Shown here piece after piece: positions 43,558-51,403 of a stretch of DNA of 64,000 nucleotides. Within the stretch, counting starts at the first letter, position 1; the number at the start of each line of letters is the position of its first letter. Location: positions 1 through 64,000 of the forward strand of contig DAISIK010000010.1 of NCBI GenBank assembly GCA_036822055.1, read 5' to 3'. A program made the translations under genes and the position numbers. The notes beneath the pieces are model-generated. The model ran no database searches. It saw only the letters and a list, made by a program, of their open reading frames with translations, and was not told where the DNA came from. The DNA is from DAISIK01 sp036822055. Its GTDB lineage: Bacteria; Verrucomicrobiota; Verrucomicrobiia; Opitutales; Puniceicoccaceae.

Positions 43558-44439
43558 ATGAGTAACTATGATTCAGGGCCAAAACAAGCAAAAGCTCCCA
43601 GTCTCTATCGAGGAAGGCTTGCCCCTACCCCCTCCGGCAGGCTTCATCTGGGGCACGGAAGAACTTTTTGGCTGGCTGCCCTGAGAGCTCGAGCCCACCA
43701 CGGAGAGCTCTTCCTCAGAATTGAAGATGTGGACCAGGCTCGCTGCAGCTCGAAATTTGAAAAACTTATTCTGGAGGACCTCCATGATTTGGGTCTCCTT
43801 TGGGAAACCCCGATCGTACGCCAGAGCGAGCGGTTCGCCAAGTATCGCGAGGCAGCTGGGCAACTGGCCGCTGGGGGATTCATTTACCCCTCCAACCATT
43901 CGCGGGCCGAGATTCGAAGCCTCGCCACAAGTCACGAACGTGGCGACCGACAACCTCTTTTCCCAACGGACCTTCGCCCCTCCCGAACCCCTACCGAGTT
44001 TGATCCCTCCCGTCCCTGGAGGTTCCGGGTTCCCGATGGAGAGGAGGTCTCTTTTCATGATCAAATCGTTGGACCAAGGAGCTATCTCGCTGGAACCGAC
44101 TTTGGCGACTTTCTGGTTTGGAGCCGCCATGGCTGGCCCTCCTATGAACTCGCCGTCGTTGTTGATGATCTTGACATGAGGATTAGTGAGGTAGTCAGGG
44201 GAGCCGACCTCCTGAAATCCACTGCCCGTCAGTCTTTGATCTACTCCGCACTCGGGTCAGCACCACCGGATTTTGCCCACTGTCCTCTGATCTGCGACCC
44301 CGAAGGAAACAAACTTTCCAAGTCCTTTGGTTCCCCTCCCCTGCTCGGATCGACCCCGCCGATCGAACTCAGGAACGAAGCTTTGAGGCTCTATCGAAAT
44401 CTGTTCTCGACCACTCCAGAGGAACGGGCCTTCCGATAG
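43558..44439 (+). CDS. gluQ: Glutamyl-Q tRNA(Asp) synthetase
   Basis: 293 residues, the truncated glutamyl-tRNA synthetase type without an anticodon-binding domain. LAPTPSGRLHLGHGRTFWLA contains the HIGH-like motif HLGH, RIEDVDQARC follows, and the KLSKS motif is in EGNKLSKSFG. It activates glutamate and links it to queuosine in tRNA-Asp. That fits the queuosine genes at 17527-20536. The cysteine-rich zinc site of E. coli YadB is absent: no cysteines occur between about residues 95 and 125. This occurs in some subgroups. It is divergent from the helicase and ends five bases before a tRNA-Gly on the other strand. Confidence 0.92.
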   Translation: MSNYDSGPKQAKAPSLYRGRLAPTPSGRLHLGHGRTFWLAALRARAHHGELFLRIEDVDQARCSSKFEKLILEDLHDLGLLWETPIVRQSERFAKYREAAGQLAAGGFIYPSNHSRAEIRSLATSHERGDRQPLFPTDLRPSRTPTEFDPSRPWRFRVPDGEEVSFHDQIVGPRSYLAGTDFGDFLVWSRHGWPSYELAVVVDDLDMRISEVVRGADLLKSTARQSLIYSALGSAPPDFAHCPLICDPEGNKLSKSFGSPPLLGSTPPIELRNEALRLYRNLFSTTPEERAFR

Positions 44440-44444
44440 AAAAC

Positions 44445-44519
44445 TGGTGCGGGTGGAGGGAATCGAACCCTCATCCCAAGCTTGGAAGGCTCGTATACTA
44501 GCCTTTGTACTACACCCGC
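44445..44519 (-). tRNA. tRNA-Gly (anticodon TCC)
   Basis: On the minus strand: acceptor stem GCGGGTG/CACCCGC, anticodon stem CGAGC/GCTTG around loop CTTCCAA (TCC), T loop TTCGATT, discriminator A and encoded CCA. 75 nt. It reads GGA and GGG. Its sequence is close to the tRNA-Gly(CCC) at 28986-29060, which suggests they share an ancestor. Confidence 0.95.
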
Positions 44520-44628
44520 CCGTAAAAGCTAAGAATCCATGGCCTGATCCGGGATGTCAACCAAGGAAATCCTTGGCTTTCCTCGAAATACGAGTTCACC
44601 ACCGTCCCGTTTCAACCTGCCAACCCCG

Positions 44629-45570
44629 TCAGCCTTTGCCCTGAGTCTTTGGATCAGTCCTCCTTCTTGCACATGGGCATCGTTCACGATCCGCAATCTG
44701 GCAGAATTGAAGCAGCAGACGGGTTTGGTCCATCTGCATCAATTTGACCAGCTGATCAATGAGGAGCGGATGATCTCCCATTGGCCCGGTTTGGACGCAT
44801 CGTTTCAATGTTGGTACACCTCCAATGATCCTCGAAATATCGCCGTCCCTACCGGCGTGCTTTCCGTCTCCGAGGAAAAATTGGGCAACCACCACTGGCT
44901 GCTCTAGGTTGCTGAGATTGGCTAATTCATCGACGAGAAGTGGATCATTGAAGGAGTAAAGAGGTCCCTCCCGACGCTCCATTGAGGCGATCCGGACTGA
45001 GCGGATCCGCGAGTCTTCCGCGAGGAGGAGTGCCACTTGTCCTCCGATGATATTTCTGACCATCGCCGCCTCAGGGTAAGGACTACCATGGTCGACCACC
45101 ACTACAGAAGCATGACTCCAACCTTCACGATCCACGACCTCAAGAACACGTTCTACCAGCACGCGAGCCAGGATGTTTTCCGGCCGACGACTGAGATCGA
45201 AGAGAAACGGTGTCCGGTAAATTTCGATCTGGGGGTGAGTGGCTTGGAGTAGCGTCGCCTCCCGGGCCACCATCTTCATGATTCCTCCGCCTCCGGAAAG
45301 GAAAAAGGGAATAATCGCAAAAGAGGTTCTTCCTGACTCCACCTCGCTCTCAACCCGCTCTGCCAAGGTTTCGGCGCGGTGCCCATTAAGGAGCCCCGGG
45401 CTGACACGATTGCTGTGGGCATAAGAAACCGGGTAGACCATCTCCCCTGAGCGTGCTGCTAGTGACTTTGCCACTTCTCGGAGGAAGAGGATTCCTTCCG
45501 GTCTCAAGCTTCCATTATCCAAAAGGAGCCAGCATTTTGCTTCTGGGGTTTCCGAGCATTTACCGATCAT
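44629..45570 (-). CDS. Two-lobed CbiX/SirB-type sirohydrochlorin chelatase
   Basis: 313 residues built from two CbiX-like halves. The second half has both chelatase histidines: VVVVDHGSPYPEA (H161) and FFLGDGKHAGRDGDI (H238). In the first half the matching positions are changed: LLLDNGSLRPEG has Asn19 for His, and FFLSGGGGIMKM has Gly96 for His. Only the C-terminal lobe should bind the metal. The C-terminal tail carries CPCARRR, a possible extra metal site. It starts two bases after cobA on the same strand; together they would convert uroporphyrinogen III toward siroheme or cobalamin. The dehydrogenase step is not encoded nearby. Confidence 0.85.
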   Translation of the reverse strand: MIGKCSETPEAKCWLLLDNGSLRPEGILFLREVAKSLAARSGEMVYPVSYAHSNRVSPGLLNGHRAETLAERVESEVESGRTSFAIIPFFLSGGGGIMKMVAREATLLQATHPQIEIYRTPFLFDLSRRPENILARVLVERVLEVVDREGWSHASVVVVDHGSPYPEAAMVRNIIGGQVALLLAEDSRIRSVRIASMERREGPLYSFNDPLLVDELANLSNLEQPVVVAQFFLGDGKHAGRDGDISRIIGGVPTLKRCVQTGPMGDHPLLIDQLVKLMQMDQTRLLLQFCQIADRERCPCARRRTDPKTQGKG

Positions 45571-45572
45571 GC

Positions 45573-46331
45573 CTAACCCTGAAACGAAAGATCAAGGCGA
45601 GCAAGTTGGACGGTTTCTCCAATGTAGACGATTGCCGGCGACGAAATATTCTCCCTCTCGATCGCATCAGCCAAGGTACCAACCGTGGCAACCAGAATCC
45701 TTTCCTCGTCTGTTGTCGCCCATTGCACAATCGCAGCGGGCCGATCTGCAGGCATACCTCCAGAGATCAACGAAAGACAAATCGAGCGAATTCTACCAAC
45801 GGCCATGTAGAGGCATAGCGTCGCGTTCAGTGTTGCGTAGGCAGCCCAATCAACCTCATTCCCCTCCCCCTTTGGATCCCGATGCCCGGTAATAAAGACC
45901 ACTGCGGCATTAAAATTGCGATGGCTGAGAGGAATCTCGGCACGAGCTGCACCGGCGATGGCGGCAGTTACTGCCGGGGCGATGGTGTACGGGATTCCAT
46001 TCAAGCGCAGTCGCTCCATTTCCTCGCCTCCCCTTCCAAAAACGAAGGGGTCTCCTCCCTTCAGGCGTACCACTTCCTTCCCCTCCAGCGCCAGACGAAC
46101 CAGGAGTTCTTCGATTTCCGCCTGGGGAACCGAGTGGAACCCAGCTCGCTTCCCCACACAGTAATGCTCACATCCTCGACGGGTCAGGCCAAGGACTTCT
46201 TCGGAGACCAAATAGTCGTAGACGAATGCATCGCACTTTTCGATCAGCTTCCTCGCCCGGATTGTCAAGTCGTCGGGATGCCCGGGACCAGCACCGACCA
46301 AATGAACCGTACCTACCCGATTATTCGACAT
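45573..46331 (-). CDS. cobA: Uroporphyrinogen-III C-methyltransferase
   Basis: 252 residues. VHLVGAGPGHPDDLTIRA is the SAM-site N-terminus. YDYLVSEEVL and VVRLKGGDPFVFGRGGEE follow in the SUMT order, and the C-terminal part has VGTLADAIER. It adds two methyl groups to uroporphyrinogen III to form precorrin-2. The protein is a stand-alone methyltransferase without the CysG dehydrogenase/chelatase part, consistent with the separate chelatase gene that follows. Confidence 0.95.
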   Translation of the reverse strand: MSNNRVGTVHLVGAGPGHPDDLTIRARKLIEKCDAFVYDYLVSEEVLGLTRRGCEHYCVGKRAGFHSVPQAEIEELLVRLALEGKEVVRLKGGDPFVFGRGGEEMERLRLNGIPYTIAPAVTAAIAGAARAEIPLSHRNFNAAVVFITGHRDPKGEGNEVDWAAYATLNATLCLYMAVGRIRSICLSLISGGMPADRPAAIVQWATTDEERILVATVGTLADAIERENISSPAIVYIGETVQLARLDLSFQG

Positions 46332-46475
46332 CCACTGATTCAGTTCGCTTCGCCGCTGCCAACCGCTGACTCCAAAGCTGATAAATGGAGGTTGTCGGAA
46401 AAGCTGTCGCGGACCGGGTTTTGATTAGAAAGATCTTTTTGAACAGGAGACTGGACTCGAGATGGTCCTGATTCC

Positions 46476-47231
46476 TTAGAAGGTCGCCTTAATGCCGATT
46501 CCGTAACCAATGTAGTCGATCGGGAAAGTTGAAACCTCCTGCGGTCGGCGTTGCCGCTCAATGTCCATAAAATAGTACTCCGTCTTGATGCCCGAATTCA
46601 CGTAACGGAGGTGGAGATCAAGAGAGAGATGCTTGATTATCTCAATTGTCACCCCTCCCGCGAGGTAAAAACCAACATCATCCTCGACCACGAACTGACG
46701 GATTCCGCCCTCTGACCACGAGGCCAGGGGTTCAAACTTGTTTGAGTACAGGGCAAAGCCGATTTCGCCGTAAGGAGTGTAGCGGGATTCATTGTGGTAC
46801 TGAAGCGAGGTGTAAAGAATTGGACCAGAGGAGATGAAATTTCCGTCTCCACCCTGTCCGCCATCATTGCTTTTCCAGTCGTCGGTGCGGATCTCTCTCC
46901 GATCGTAGGAGATCCCGAATCCCCACCAGGGATAAATGTCATACTGAAGAAAGAAGTAGATTGGTGCGTAGTTCTGTTCTTCTTCCAGATTAGTCAGAGA
47001 GCCGAGAAAGGACTCTCGAGGGAATTTGCCTTCTCGCTTATCCCCGCGCTGGCTCTCCAACAAGGAAAAGGCCAGGATTCGAGTACCGATGTGCAAGCGA
47101 TCGGCAATGAAGCTTTCATAAAAGGTCTTGTTGCTTGAGGTTGAAAAGGCCTCCTGAGCGGAGACTGAAGGCACCAACTGGCTCGCCAGCGCCAGAGCGA
47201 GAATATTGAACTTGATGGATCGTTTTAGCAT
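46476..47231 (-). CDS. Outer-membrane beta-barrel protein
   Basis: 251 residues with a signal peptide (FNILALALASQLVPSVSA, cut before QE). The mature part is a series of amphipathic strands rich in aromatic and glycine residues, for example IYFFLQYDIYPWWGFGISYD, PYGEIGFALYS and VGFYLAGGVTIEII. It ends in aromatic phenylalanine (GYGIGIKATF), the usual signal for insertion by the BAM complex. Function unknown. It is transcribed alone; no terminator was found in the gap toward 46332, and the gap on its 5' side holds the terminator of the hydrolase gene. Confidence 0.8.
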   Translation of the reverse strand: MLKRSIKFNILALALASQLVPSVSAQEAFSTSSNKTFYESFIADRLHIGTRILAFSLLESQRGDKREGKFPRESFLGSLTNLEEEQNYAPIYFFLQYDIYPWWGFGISYDRREIRTDDWKSNDGGQGGDGNFISSGPILYTSLQYHNESRYTPYGEIGFALYSNKFEPLASWSEGGIRQFVVEDDVGFYLAGGVTIEIIKHLSLDLHLRYVNSGIKTEYYFMDIERQRRPQEVSTFPIDYIGYGIGIKATF

Positions 47232-47243
47232 TTCGAGTTTTGG

Positions 47244-47297
47244 AAAAACCCAAGAGTTGGAAGCCTTCTTGAAAGGAATGCAAGCCTTTCAGCTTCC
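47244..47297 (-). terminator. Probable intrinsic terminator after the FAH-family gene
   Basis: On the minus strand a two-tier stem pairs GGAAGC with GCTTCC and, inside, GAAAGG with CCTTTC around an eight-base loop. Ten bases later comes a run of five T (47248-47244). It is weaker than the others because the T run is short and distant. Confidence 0.5.
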
Positions 47298-47313
47298 GGC
47301 TCCTCCGCCAGGA

Positions 47314-48117
47314 TTATCGACCTGTTCGAACCGGGTTTTCCAACACACCAATTCCCTCAATCTCAAGACTGACCAAATCGCCGTCTCGAAGATACCGCGG
47401 CGGTTTTCTCGCCACCCCAACACCACTGGGCGTCCCCGTCAGAATGATCGTTCCCGGTTCCAGAGTGGTCGATATGCTCAGGAATTCGATTAGCTCCGGC
47501 AGGTTAAAGACCATCTCCCGGGTGTTCGAGTTTTGCATCAAGTCGCCGTTCACGCGGGTCGAGAGCTCTAAATGATGGGGATCGGATATGGCGTCTCCCG
47601 TCACAATCCAGGGCCCAACGGGACAAAAAGTATCAAAACTCTTGGCCCTACAAAATTGACCTCCTCCTCGCGAGCTTTGCCAGTTACGTGCGCTCACGTC
47701 GTTGGCAATGGTGTACCCAAGAACCTTGGAGAGGGCATCGCTCCTGGACACGTCCCGACACCGCTCCCCGATCACTGCAACCAATTCAACCTCAAAATCG
47801 ACGGTCTCAGTAGTCTCGACCGGTGGAAGCTCTATCGGTGATTGTGGCCCGATTACAGATGTGGGAGCTTTCATAAACACAATCGGGAACTCCGGCAGAG
47901 GTTGCCCCGTTTCTGCGGCATGGTCTCGGTAGTTCAGTCCGATGCAGTAGATCGCGGGTGGATCAACTGGAGCAATAAGCAGCCCCGAAGCCTCTTCAGT
48001 TGTCAGTTGGTAATCCCCGAAAATGCTCCCCTCAAGGTGTTTCCACCGGTCCTCCGCACTTTCTCTCCAAACCGGAGATGGTCCCCGGGTATCGTCAAAA
48101 ATTTTGCCAAACTGCAT
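47314..48117 (-). CDS. Fumarylacetoacetate hydrolase-family protein
   Basis: 267 residues. IYCIGLNYRDHAAETG is the family N-terminal signature. The acidic metal ligands lie in ETVDFEVELVAVIG, then YTIANDVSARNWQ, VTGDAI and ILTGTPSGVGVARKPPRYLRDGD near the end. Members hydrolyse or decarboxylate small beta-diketo acids, such as acylpyruvates or 2-oxo-hept-3-ene-dioate; the substrate cannot be named here. It is cytoplasmic and transcribed alone, with a likely terminator at 47244-47297. Confidence 0.92.
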   Translation of the reverse strand: MQFGKIFDDTRGPSPVWRESAEDRWKHLEGSIFGDYQLTTEEASGLLIAPVDPPAIYCIGLNYRDHAAETGQPLPEFPIVFMKAPTSVIGPQSPIELPPVETTETVDFEVELVAVIGERCRDVSRSDALSKVLGYTIANDVSARNWQSSRGGGQFCRAKSFDTFCPVGPWIVTGDAISDPHHLELSTRVNGDLMQNSNTREMVFNLPELIEFLSISTTLEPGTIILTGTPSGVGVARKPPRYLRDGDLVSLEIEGIGVLENPVRTGR

Positions 48118-48334
48118 ACTCTCAAGTAAACATCAGAAAGTTCCAGCAAACCAGCTCGATCTTCGGCTGGCTTTCTGTTCGGACCCATGGCGGCTATCAC
48201 CTCCTGAGCTTTCCCCCTGAAGGGAGTTCTTAGGTATCGTCCCCACTCCGGAAACTCAGGTCCAATTGAAGACGCATAATATTGCCACCCCATCACCCTT
48301 CATGATCTTATTCACGGTTTAGAATTTTGATTTC

Positions 48335-49942
48335 ATGCCTTCGAGAATTGCAGAAGAAACCCGCCGCCGACGTACCTTGGCCATCATTTCCCACCCGGAT
48401 GCCGGGAAAACCACCTTGACTGAGAAGTTGCTCCTTTACGGCGGAGCCAAAGAGCTGGCTGGTAGCGTTCGCCACGGGAAGAGCATCCGGGAAACCAGCT
48501 CGGATTGGCTCGAACTTGAAAAACAGCGGGGCATCTCCGTTTCGTCCACCGTTCTTCAATTCGGCTTTAAGAATTATTGTATCAATTTATTGGATACACC
48601 GGGCCACCGCGATTTCTCCGAAGACACTTACCGGGTCCTCATGGCGGTTGATTCAGCTATCATGGTTCTCGATGCTGCCAAGGGGATTGAGGACCAGACC
48701 CTCAAACTCTTTGAGGTTTGTCGCTCCCGAGGGATACCGATCATCACCTTCATCAACAAGTGCGACCGTCCGGGCAAGGATCCCCTTGAGCTTCTCGATG
48801 AGATTGAGAGTCGCCTCAATCTGGTACCCTTCGCGACCAATCTCCCGATCGGTTCCGGTCCCGATTTTGTTGGCGTCTATCATCGCCTGGACAAACAGCT
48901 GCACCGCTTTGAAAGAAGCCCGGGAGGTAAATTCCGCGCCCCAGTCAAACTGACCAACATCGAGGATGCGGTTTCCGAAGACGGCCGACTTACCGAAGTC
49001 ATTTCTTCGGTGGCTGAAACGGATGCTATTCTCAGCGGTGCTGGCGCAGAGCTTGACCCCTCGCAGGTGGTCACTGGGAAGGTCTCCCCGGTTTTTTTCG
49101 GTAGCGCCATTAATAATTTTGGAGTCGAAATGCTCCTTGACGGATTTCTCAAATACTCCAGCCCCCCTAAGCCCCGGACTGCTGGAGAACGATCAATCAG
49201 TCCGGAGAACGAGGCTTTCTCAGCTTTTGTTTTTAAGATACAGGCAAACATGGACCCGAACCACCGGGACCGCCTCGTCTTCTTGAGGATCTGTTCGGGG
49301 CGCTTCCATCGCGACCTTCGGGTTCGCCATGTGCAATCAGGCCGGATTCTCCGCCTATCCCACTCCCACCAAATCTTCGGCCGGGATCGCGACACCCAGG
49401 AAGAGGCCTGGCCCGGTGATATCCTTGGCTTGACCGGTCAAACTGGTTTGGAAATCGGAGATACCCTGACCGAGGACGATAGCCTCCAGTATGATGCCAT
49501 TCCCCCATTTGCTCCAGAGTGTTTCATCTATCTGCACCACACCGACACAATGAGCTACAAGCGGTTCAACAAGGGCCTTGACCAGCTTCTACAGGAAAAA
49601 GTTGTCCAACGGTTTTTTCCCCTTAAGTCTGGGAACCGAACCCCTCTGATTGGGGCAGTCGGTCGGCTCCAGTTTGATGTGGTAGTGCACCGATTGAGAG
49701 GAGAGTACAATGCGGATAGTCGGGTCGAGGAAGCTCCCTGGACCGTCACCCGGTGGGTTGAAGGTGCCACAGCGGAGGATCCCGCATTCTCTGGCTACCT
49801 CGCAGGAGCCAACCTCGCCCACGATCAGCTGGGTCGGCTCTGTATCCTTTTTGATACGACATGGAACTGCGACTACTTCGCACGAAAAAATCCGGATATA
49901 AAATTACTCAAGACGCCCAACCGAAACTGGACGACTGGCTAA
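48335..49942 (+). CDS. prfC: Peptide chain release factor 3
   Basis: 535 residues, the RF3 length. G-domain motifs are SHPDAGKTTLTEKLL (G1), ETSSDWLELEKQRGISVSSTV (G2 region), DTPGHRDFSEDTYR (G3) and INKCDRPGKDP (G4). Later blocks fit RF3, including KVVQRFFPLKSG, GAVGRLQFDVVVHRL and SRVEEAPWTVTRWV. It is a GTPase that recycles RF1 and RF2 from ribosomes after termination. It converges on dgt with a 52-base gap; no terminator hairpin was recognised there. Confidence 0.96.
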   Translation: MPSRIAEETRRRRTLAIISHPDAGKTTLTEKLLLYGGAKELAGSVRHGKSIRETSSDWLELEKQRGISVSSTVLQFGFKNYCINLLDTPGHRDFSEDTYRVLMAVDSAIMVLDAAKGIEDQTLKLFEVCRSRGIPIITFINKCDRPGKDPLELLDEIESRLNLVPFATNLPIGSGPDFVGVYHRLDKQLHRFERSPGGKFRAPVKLTNIEDAVSEDGRLTEVISSVAETDAILSGAGAELDPSQVVTGKVSPVFFGSAINNFGVEMLLDGFLKYSSPPKPRTAGERSISPENEAFSAFVFKIQANMDPNHRDRLVFLRICSGRFHRDLRVRHVQSGRILRLSHSHQIFGRDRDTQEEAWPGDILGLTGQTGLEIGDTLTEDDSLQYDAIPPFAPECFIYLHHTDTMSYKRFNKGLDQLLQEKVVQRFFPLKSGNRTPLIGAVGRLQFDVVVHRLRGEYNADSRVEEAPWTVTRWVEGATAEDPAFSGYLAGANLAHDQLGRLCILFDTTWNCDYFARKNPDIKLLKTPNRNWTTG

Positions 49943-49994
49943 AGCCGGTCTGCGGTCAAAACCTAATCCCGCCGCTCCTTGCGAGCGCCATTCG

Positions 49995-51314
49995 TCATTC
50001 GATCTCGAATACCGAGGAGAAGCTCGGATCGAACCACTTCCTGTGATAGCGAACGCATTGTCCATCGGTCAATCCGGAGATAAAATCGCAAACCAGCCGG
50101 GTGAGTTCTCCTTGGCTGCTGACTCTCAGGATATTTTGGTGCTCTCGATCGGGAACCACTTTCAGGCGCTCGCCTCCCTCGCTGTAATTATCAACGAGAG
50201 CTTCGAAAAGCTGTCGAATCACCCGCCTTCCTTTAAACTCAAGTTGCTCCAACTGTTGCGAACGAAAGATTAAGCCAGTCGCCAGACGCTTGTACAGCAG
50301 AGCCTCTTCAAGGCAGAGCGGGTCAACCTCAAGTTTGAAAGCATAGCGATTCGACCGATCAGCGAAGATTCCGTCACTTTCAACTAGTTTACAGGCCCGA
50401 ATGAAGTCTCCGACCTTGGCGTTAATCTTTCGCTCGACCAAGCCCTCCCGAATCGCCCGCTGCAGGGCAACCAAACACTTGCTCTCAGTCGAACGAAGAT
50501 TCTCCCGCTCCGCCCACCGTTCAATCGAGCCGATAGTGATATACCTCGCTTCGACTCCATCAACGATATCATTCAGGGAATAGGCAGCATCATCTGCCCA
50601 ATCCATGATCTGGCATTCAATGCTTCGGATACCGTTGATGTTGGAAATCCCGACAAGCTCATCCGGGACCAGTTCGCTCCCCAGGGCAAAAGCGCGGATC
50701 GGCGCCTGTTCATTGTAGATAAAATGATTGTCCGGGTGCCCGCCCTCTTCAGCCTTTTCCCGATAGAGCGCTTTATACTTCATGATCCCGTCGACAAAGG
50801 CCCGCGTCGGACTCATGCCGCGATTCTGCCCGGGACGATCCCAGATCAGTTCGGTTACGATTCTCAAGGTCTGCCCGTTCCCTTCGAAGCCCCCGTTATC
50901 TACCATCAAACGGTTTAGGGTTCGTTCTCCGATATGACCGAAAGGAGGATGCCCCAGATCGTGAGCCAGGCAAACCCCCTCCGTCAGGTCAGGATCAATG
51001 TAGAAATCATCATTCAATCGCGGTGACAATACCGCCAGAGCTTTGCAAATCGAGCGACCGATTCGCGCCACTTCGATCGAATGGGTCAGGCGGGTACGGT
51101 AAAAATCAAATTCCCCGGATTGGAAAACCTGGGTCTTTGATTGCAAGCGCCGAAAAGCGTAGGAGAAAACGATTCGATCGCGGTCCACCTCAAACGGATT
51201 TCGGTAATCGTTCTCGGGTCGGCCACCGTTTAAGGTTTCATAATCAAAATCTCCATAAAAGCTGTTGGCTGCCTTCATACCGCGTGGGTCAACTTTGACT
51301 TCTAAACCGGCCAT
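49995..51314 (-). CDS. dgt: dGTP triphosphohydrolase-like HD-domain protein
   Basis: 439 residues. FSYAFRRLQSKTQVF and TRLTHSIEVARIGR lead to the HD metal site LAHDLGHPPFGHIGE, and DWADDAAYSLNDIVDG supplies the later conserved aspartate pair. This is the layout of deoxyguanosinetriphosphate triphosphohydrolase-like proteins, which cut dNTPs to deoxynucleosides and triphosphate. Some members restrict phage by emptying dNTP pools, but there is nothing defensive around it here and a housekeeping role is more likely. It is divergent from the histidine kinase at 51404. Confidence 0.92.
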   Translation of the reverse strand: MAGLEVKVDPRGMKAANSFYGDFDYETLNGGRPENDYRNPFEVDRDRIVFSYAFRRLQSKTQVFQSGEFDFYRTRLTHSIEVARIGRSICKALAVLSPRLNDDFYIDPDLTEGVCLAHDLGHPPFGHIGERTLNRLMVDNGGFEGNGQTLRIVTELIWDRPGQNRGMSPTRAFVDGIMKYKALYREKAEEGGHPDNHFIYNEQAPIRAFALGSELVPDELVGISNINGIRSIECQIMDWADDAAYSLNDIVDGVEARYITIGSIERWAERENLRSTESKCLVALQRAIREGLVERKINAKVGDFIRACKLVESDGIFADRSNRYAFKLEVDPLCLEEALLYKRLATGLIFRSQQLEQLEFKGRRVIRQLFEALVDNYSEGGERLKVVPDREHQNILRVSSQGELTRLVCDFISGLTDGQCVRYHRKWFDPSFSSVFEIE

Positions 51315-51403
51315 GACAAGTCAATGCTGTGGTCGATAAAATCCGCCCTACAAAACCTTTCCAAAGCTCTTTTTTTTCGATATCCTCAGAGTCCAGCACT
51401 TAG

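Noticed and set aside
49995..51314. dGTPase as an antiphage defence gene
   Set aside because: No partner defence genes, recombination genes or unusual composition around it; housekeeping dNTP control is more likely.
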